DNA of 8,232 nucleotides from Akkermansiaceae bacterium (GTDB lineage Bacteria; Verrucomicrobiota; Verrucomicrobiia; Verrucomicrobiales; Akkermansiaceae), in contig WTJZ01000313.1 of NCBI GenBank assembly GCA_011524615.1, positions 5,715 to 13,946 on the forward strand, written 5' to 3'. Made by a program: the position numbers and the translations under genes. Positions 6,175 through 8,232 of this stretch are shown here, piece after piece; the first letter of the stretch is position 1, and each line of letters starts with the position of its first letter. The notes under the pieces were generated by a model. The model did no database searches. It worked only from the letters and a program-made list of their open reading frames with translations, and had not been told where the DNA came from.

Positions 6175-8193
6175 TTAACCGAGCTTCTTCAAGAGCTCCA
6201 TCGGAGTTGAGTTACTGAACCCATAGCGGTCAGCGGTTCCGAGTAAGCCGATTGCTTTTTGGAGGTCTTCGCCCTTCGCTTGGGTGAGTACCTTACCGAG
6301 TACTGCTGAGATGCTGAGGTTCTTAAGGTCCTCCGTCTCGATTCCGAACTGGTCGATCCAGGTAGCGAGCTGGCTCTTGAAGTATTCTGGGTCTCCATTG
6401 AAGAAGGTCTCCTTCACATCATCGAGCACTTCACTGTTATGCACGGTACGGTCGACGACCTTACCGGTCGTAATCGCGTTCGTAATACGGTCGAAGAACT
6501 GAGTCTCACCACCCACGATGTCAATCTTCGCAGACTTAAGAGCCTCTCCCACCACGATCGCTTGTTGCTCCGCCACCTGACGTTGGACATCGATCTCCGC
6601 GAGTTCGATCTCCTTCTCCTTCTGGAGCTCGAGCTTGAACTCTTCGTGCTCTTGTCCTGCTTCTTCGAAGAGCTTCATCGCAGCAGCCTTCTGCTCGATT
6701 GCAGTAGCATCAGCCTCACCCTTCGCACGGAGTACCTCAGCCTCACCGAGACCTACCGCTGCCGCTTCCTTAGCGATCGCTTCTGCGAGGAGCTTCTTAG
6801 CCGTTGCTTCCTTCTCAGATGCAGATTCCTCTGCCTCCGCGAGGATGATACGCTCTTCTGCACGCTTAGAGGCTGCTGCCTTAGCCGCTTCTGCCGCCTT
6901 CTCTACAGCATACGCTTCTTCTTCAGCCTTGAGCTCAGCAGCTTTCTTACGAGCCTCTGCTTCTTTGATTTCTTGAATGAGGATCTCTTGAGCTGCCGCT
7001 TCCGCGAGTGTTACTTTGACCTTCTTCTCACGCTCCGCTGAAGCAAACTCCTCGGTATCCTTGATGTTTTGCTCCTCTTGGACCACAGTCTTCTCTACTG
7101 CGACACGCTCACGGATCACATCTTGGATCTCCTTCTTCTCGACCTCGACAGCCTTCTCTGCCTCGATCGCCTTCAGATCGGTCACACGCTTACGCTCGAT
7201 CTCCTCGAGCATACGCTCACGCTCGACACGCTCTAGCTCTACGGCGTCCGTTCGCTCCTTATTACGCTTAGCGACCAATACTTGACGTTGCTTATTCTCC
7301 TCTGCGATTTGGATCTCTTCCTCCGCTTGGATACGTGCACGCTCAGCCTTTTGATGCTCTTCTTCCTTCACCTTCTCTGCCTCCGCGCTCTCGCGGAACT
7401 GTACCGTCTCGACTTCACGCTTCTGCTTAGCCTCTGTCTCCGCGAGCTGACGCTCGAGCTCTAGGATGGCCTCACGAGCCTCAACGTTCTGTTGCTTGAT
7501 CACCTTCTCTTCTTCACGTCGAATGCTGTTCGCGCGTTGGTTCTGGGTAGCCGTGAGCTCTGTGATCTTCTTGATACCTTCTGCGTCGAGAATGTTCTGA
7601 GGATCGAGTAGCTCGAGTGGCGTCTGCTCTAGGTGGTCAATCGCCGCATCATCGAGAATAAATCCATTCAGATCCGTACCAATCACCTTCAGGATCTCAT
7701 CACGGAAGGTATCACGGTCCTCATAGAGAGAGGTAAACTCGAAGCGCTTACCTACCGTCTTCAGTGCCTCCGAGAACTTCGCATCAAAGAGGGCGCGGAT
7801 CTCCACCTCGGATGAAGCTCGATCACATCCGATTGACTCCGCCACTCTGAGTACGTCGTCCTCTGCATTATTCACACGAACGAAGAACGCGACCTTAATG
7901 TCTGCTCTCATGTTGTCCTTACAGATCAGACCGTTATTCCCTGATCGGTCCAGCTCGATACGCTTCAGTGAGATATCCATGAGATCTGGACGGTGCAGAA
8001 TCGGCATGACCAGCCCAGCATTAAAGACAACCCTCGTTCCACCCACTCCTGTACGAATCAGAGCAGTTCCCTTCTCCACCTTACGGTAGCAAGTCAGGAG
8101 TACGAACACAGAGACGCCTAAGATGGCGACGATACCAATGAATAAGATGGTCGTGACTGAACCAAATATGGATGCTGCTAGTATATTTTGCAT
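6175..8193 (-). CDS. Flotillin-family protein (YqiK-like; band-7 domain with long coiled coil)
   Basis: The 672-residue protein is longer than E. coli YqiK (about 550). A single hydrophobic helix spans about residues 11-34 with no charged residue before it and YRK just after, predicting the C-terminal bulk in the cytoplasm. A band-7/SPFH domain follows (about 39-200), with the typical RTGVGGTRVVFNAG (47-60), P64 and KDNMRADI (92-99). Residues about 209-555 are an almost unbroken Glu/Lys/Ala/Arg-rich coiled coil of the flotillin type. A C-terminal domain (about 556-672) opens with DIVGG and FFDRI. Flotillins oligomerise into large membrane scaffolds that organise other proteins; this one is first in an operon with a giant AAA+ ATPase and a multi-pass membrane protein, so it likely anchors that assembly. 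The ATG at 8193 is the only start after an in-frame TAG at 8232-8230. There is no Shine-Dalgarno. The stop codon TAA (6177-6175) abuts the inverted repeat of the cassette. Confidence 0.93.
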   Translation of the reverse strand: MQNILAASIFGSVTTILFIGIVAILGVSVFVLLTCYRKVEKGTALIRTGVGGTRVVFNAGLVMPILHRPDLMDISLKRIELDRSGNNGLICKDNMRADIKVAFFVRVNNAEDDVLRVAESIGCDRASSEVEIRALFDAKFSEALKTVGKRFEFTSLYEDRDTFRDEILKVIGTDLNGFILDDAAIDHLEQTPLELLDPQNILDAEGIKKITELTATQNQRANSIRREEEKVIKQQNVEAREAILELERQLAETEAKQKREVETVQFRESAEAEKVKEEEHQKAERARIQAEEEIQIAEENKQRQVLVAKRNKERTDAVELERVERERMLEEIERKRVTDLKAIEAEKAVEVEKKEIQDVIRERVAVEKTVVQEEQNIKDTEEFASAEREKKVKVTLAEAAAQEILIQEIKEAEARKKAAELKAEEEAYAVEKAAEAAKAAASKRAEERIILAEAEESASEKEATAKKLLAEAIAKEAAAVGLGEAEVLRAKGEADATAIEQKAAAMKLFEEAGQEHEEFKLELQKEKEIELAEIDVQRQVAEQQAIVVGEALKSAKIDIVGGETQFFDRITNAITTGKVVDRTVHNSEVLDDVKETFFNGDPEYFKSQLATWIDQFGIETEDLKNLSISAVLGKVLTQAKGEDLQKAIGLLGTADRYGFSNSTPMELLKKLG

Positions 8194-8232
8194 AGTTAAT
8201 GTTGTTAGTTTAAAAGTTGAATTACCCCTCTA
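8194..8232 (-). promoter_or_regulatory. AT-rich leader of the flotillin gene
   Basis: The coding strand before the ATG ends ...AAACTAACAACATTAACT. It contains no AGGA-like ribosome binding site, which fits the A/T-rich, SD-less leaders common in Bacteroidota. The operon promoter presumably lies here or just past the right window edge; I could not place a -7 or -33 box with confidence. Confidence 0.3.

Noticed and set aside
6439..7041. Plus-strand open frame of 200 codons
   Set aside because: It lies antisense to the flotillin coiled coil; its Leu/Arg/Ser-rich product is the mirror of Glu/Lys/Ala-rich codons, with no ribosome binding site or recognisable domain.
6600..7500. Repeated GCCTC/CTCGAG-like patterns suggesting a DNA repeat array
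   Set aside because: They come from codon use in the Glu/Ala/Lys-rich coiled coil; spacing is irregular and no constant unit is seen.

Overview
The window holds a compact operon read entirely from the minus strand. In transcription order it contains a membrane-anchored flotillin-family protein (672 aa), a small insert carrying a GxxExxY-family protein (125 aa), a very large DUF3686-type AAA+ ATPase of the kind auto-annotated as 'DNA repair ATPase' (1662 aa), and the first 168 codons of a membrane protein made of two tandem copies of one unit, cut off by the left window edge. No RNA gene, CRISPR array or complete insertion sequence was seen, and essentially every plus-strand reading frame is a shadow of the minus-strand genes.

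Organism: coding DNA is about 55% G+C in a spot count. The flotillin leader is AT-rich with no Shine-Dalgarno. A short decayed segment resembles a membrane motif (LWNxLxPALF) common in Bacteroidota proteins. These clues point weakly to a Bacteroidota-like bacterium; the assignment is inference and no marker gene is present.

Layout: 8232-8194 is the leader of the flotillin gene; 8193-6175 is the flotillin gene; 6174-5519 is a 656-bp AT-richer insert bounded by imperfect inverted repeats of about 35 bp and flanked on both sides by TTA. One inserted TTA is the flotillin stop codon, read as TAA on the coding strand. Inside the insert are the GxxExxY gene (6137-5760) and about 200 bp of mostly decayed sequence. 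The ribosome binding site of the ATPase gene starts just outside the insert. The ATPase gene occupies 5504-516, and the membrane-protein gene starts 11 nt after its stop. Removing the insert and one TTA copy would leave the flotillin stop 10 nt from the ATPase start, matching the tight spacing at the next junction.

Working model (inference): the flotillin forms a membrane platform with a long cytoplasmic coiled coil, the giant AAA+ ATPase works on or with it, and the duplicated hairpin membrane protein is a third membrane component. The GxxExxY cassette looks like a later passenger that landed between the first two genes without breaking either.
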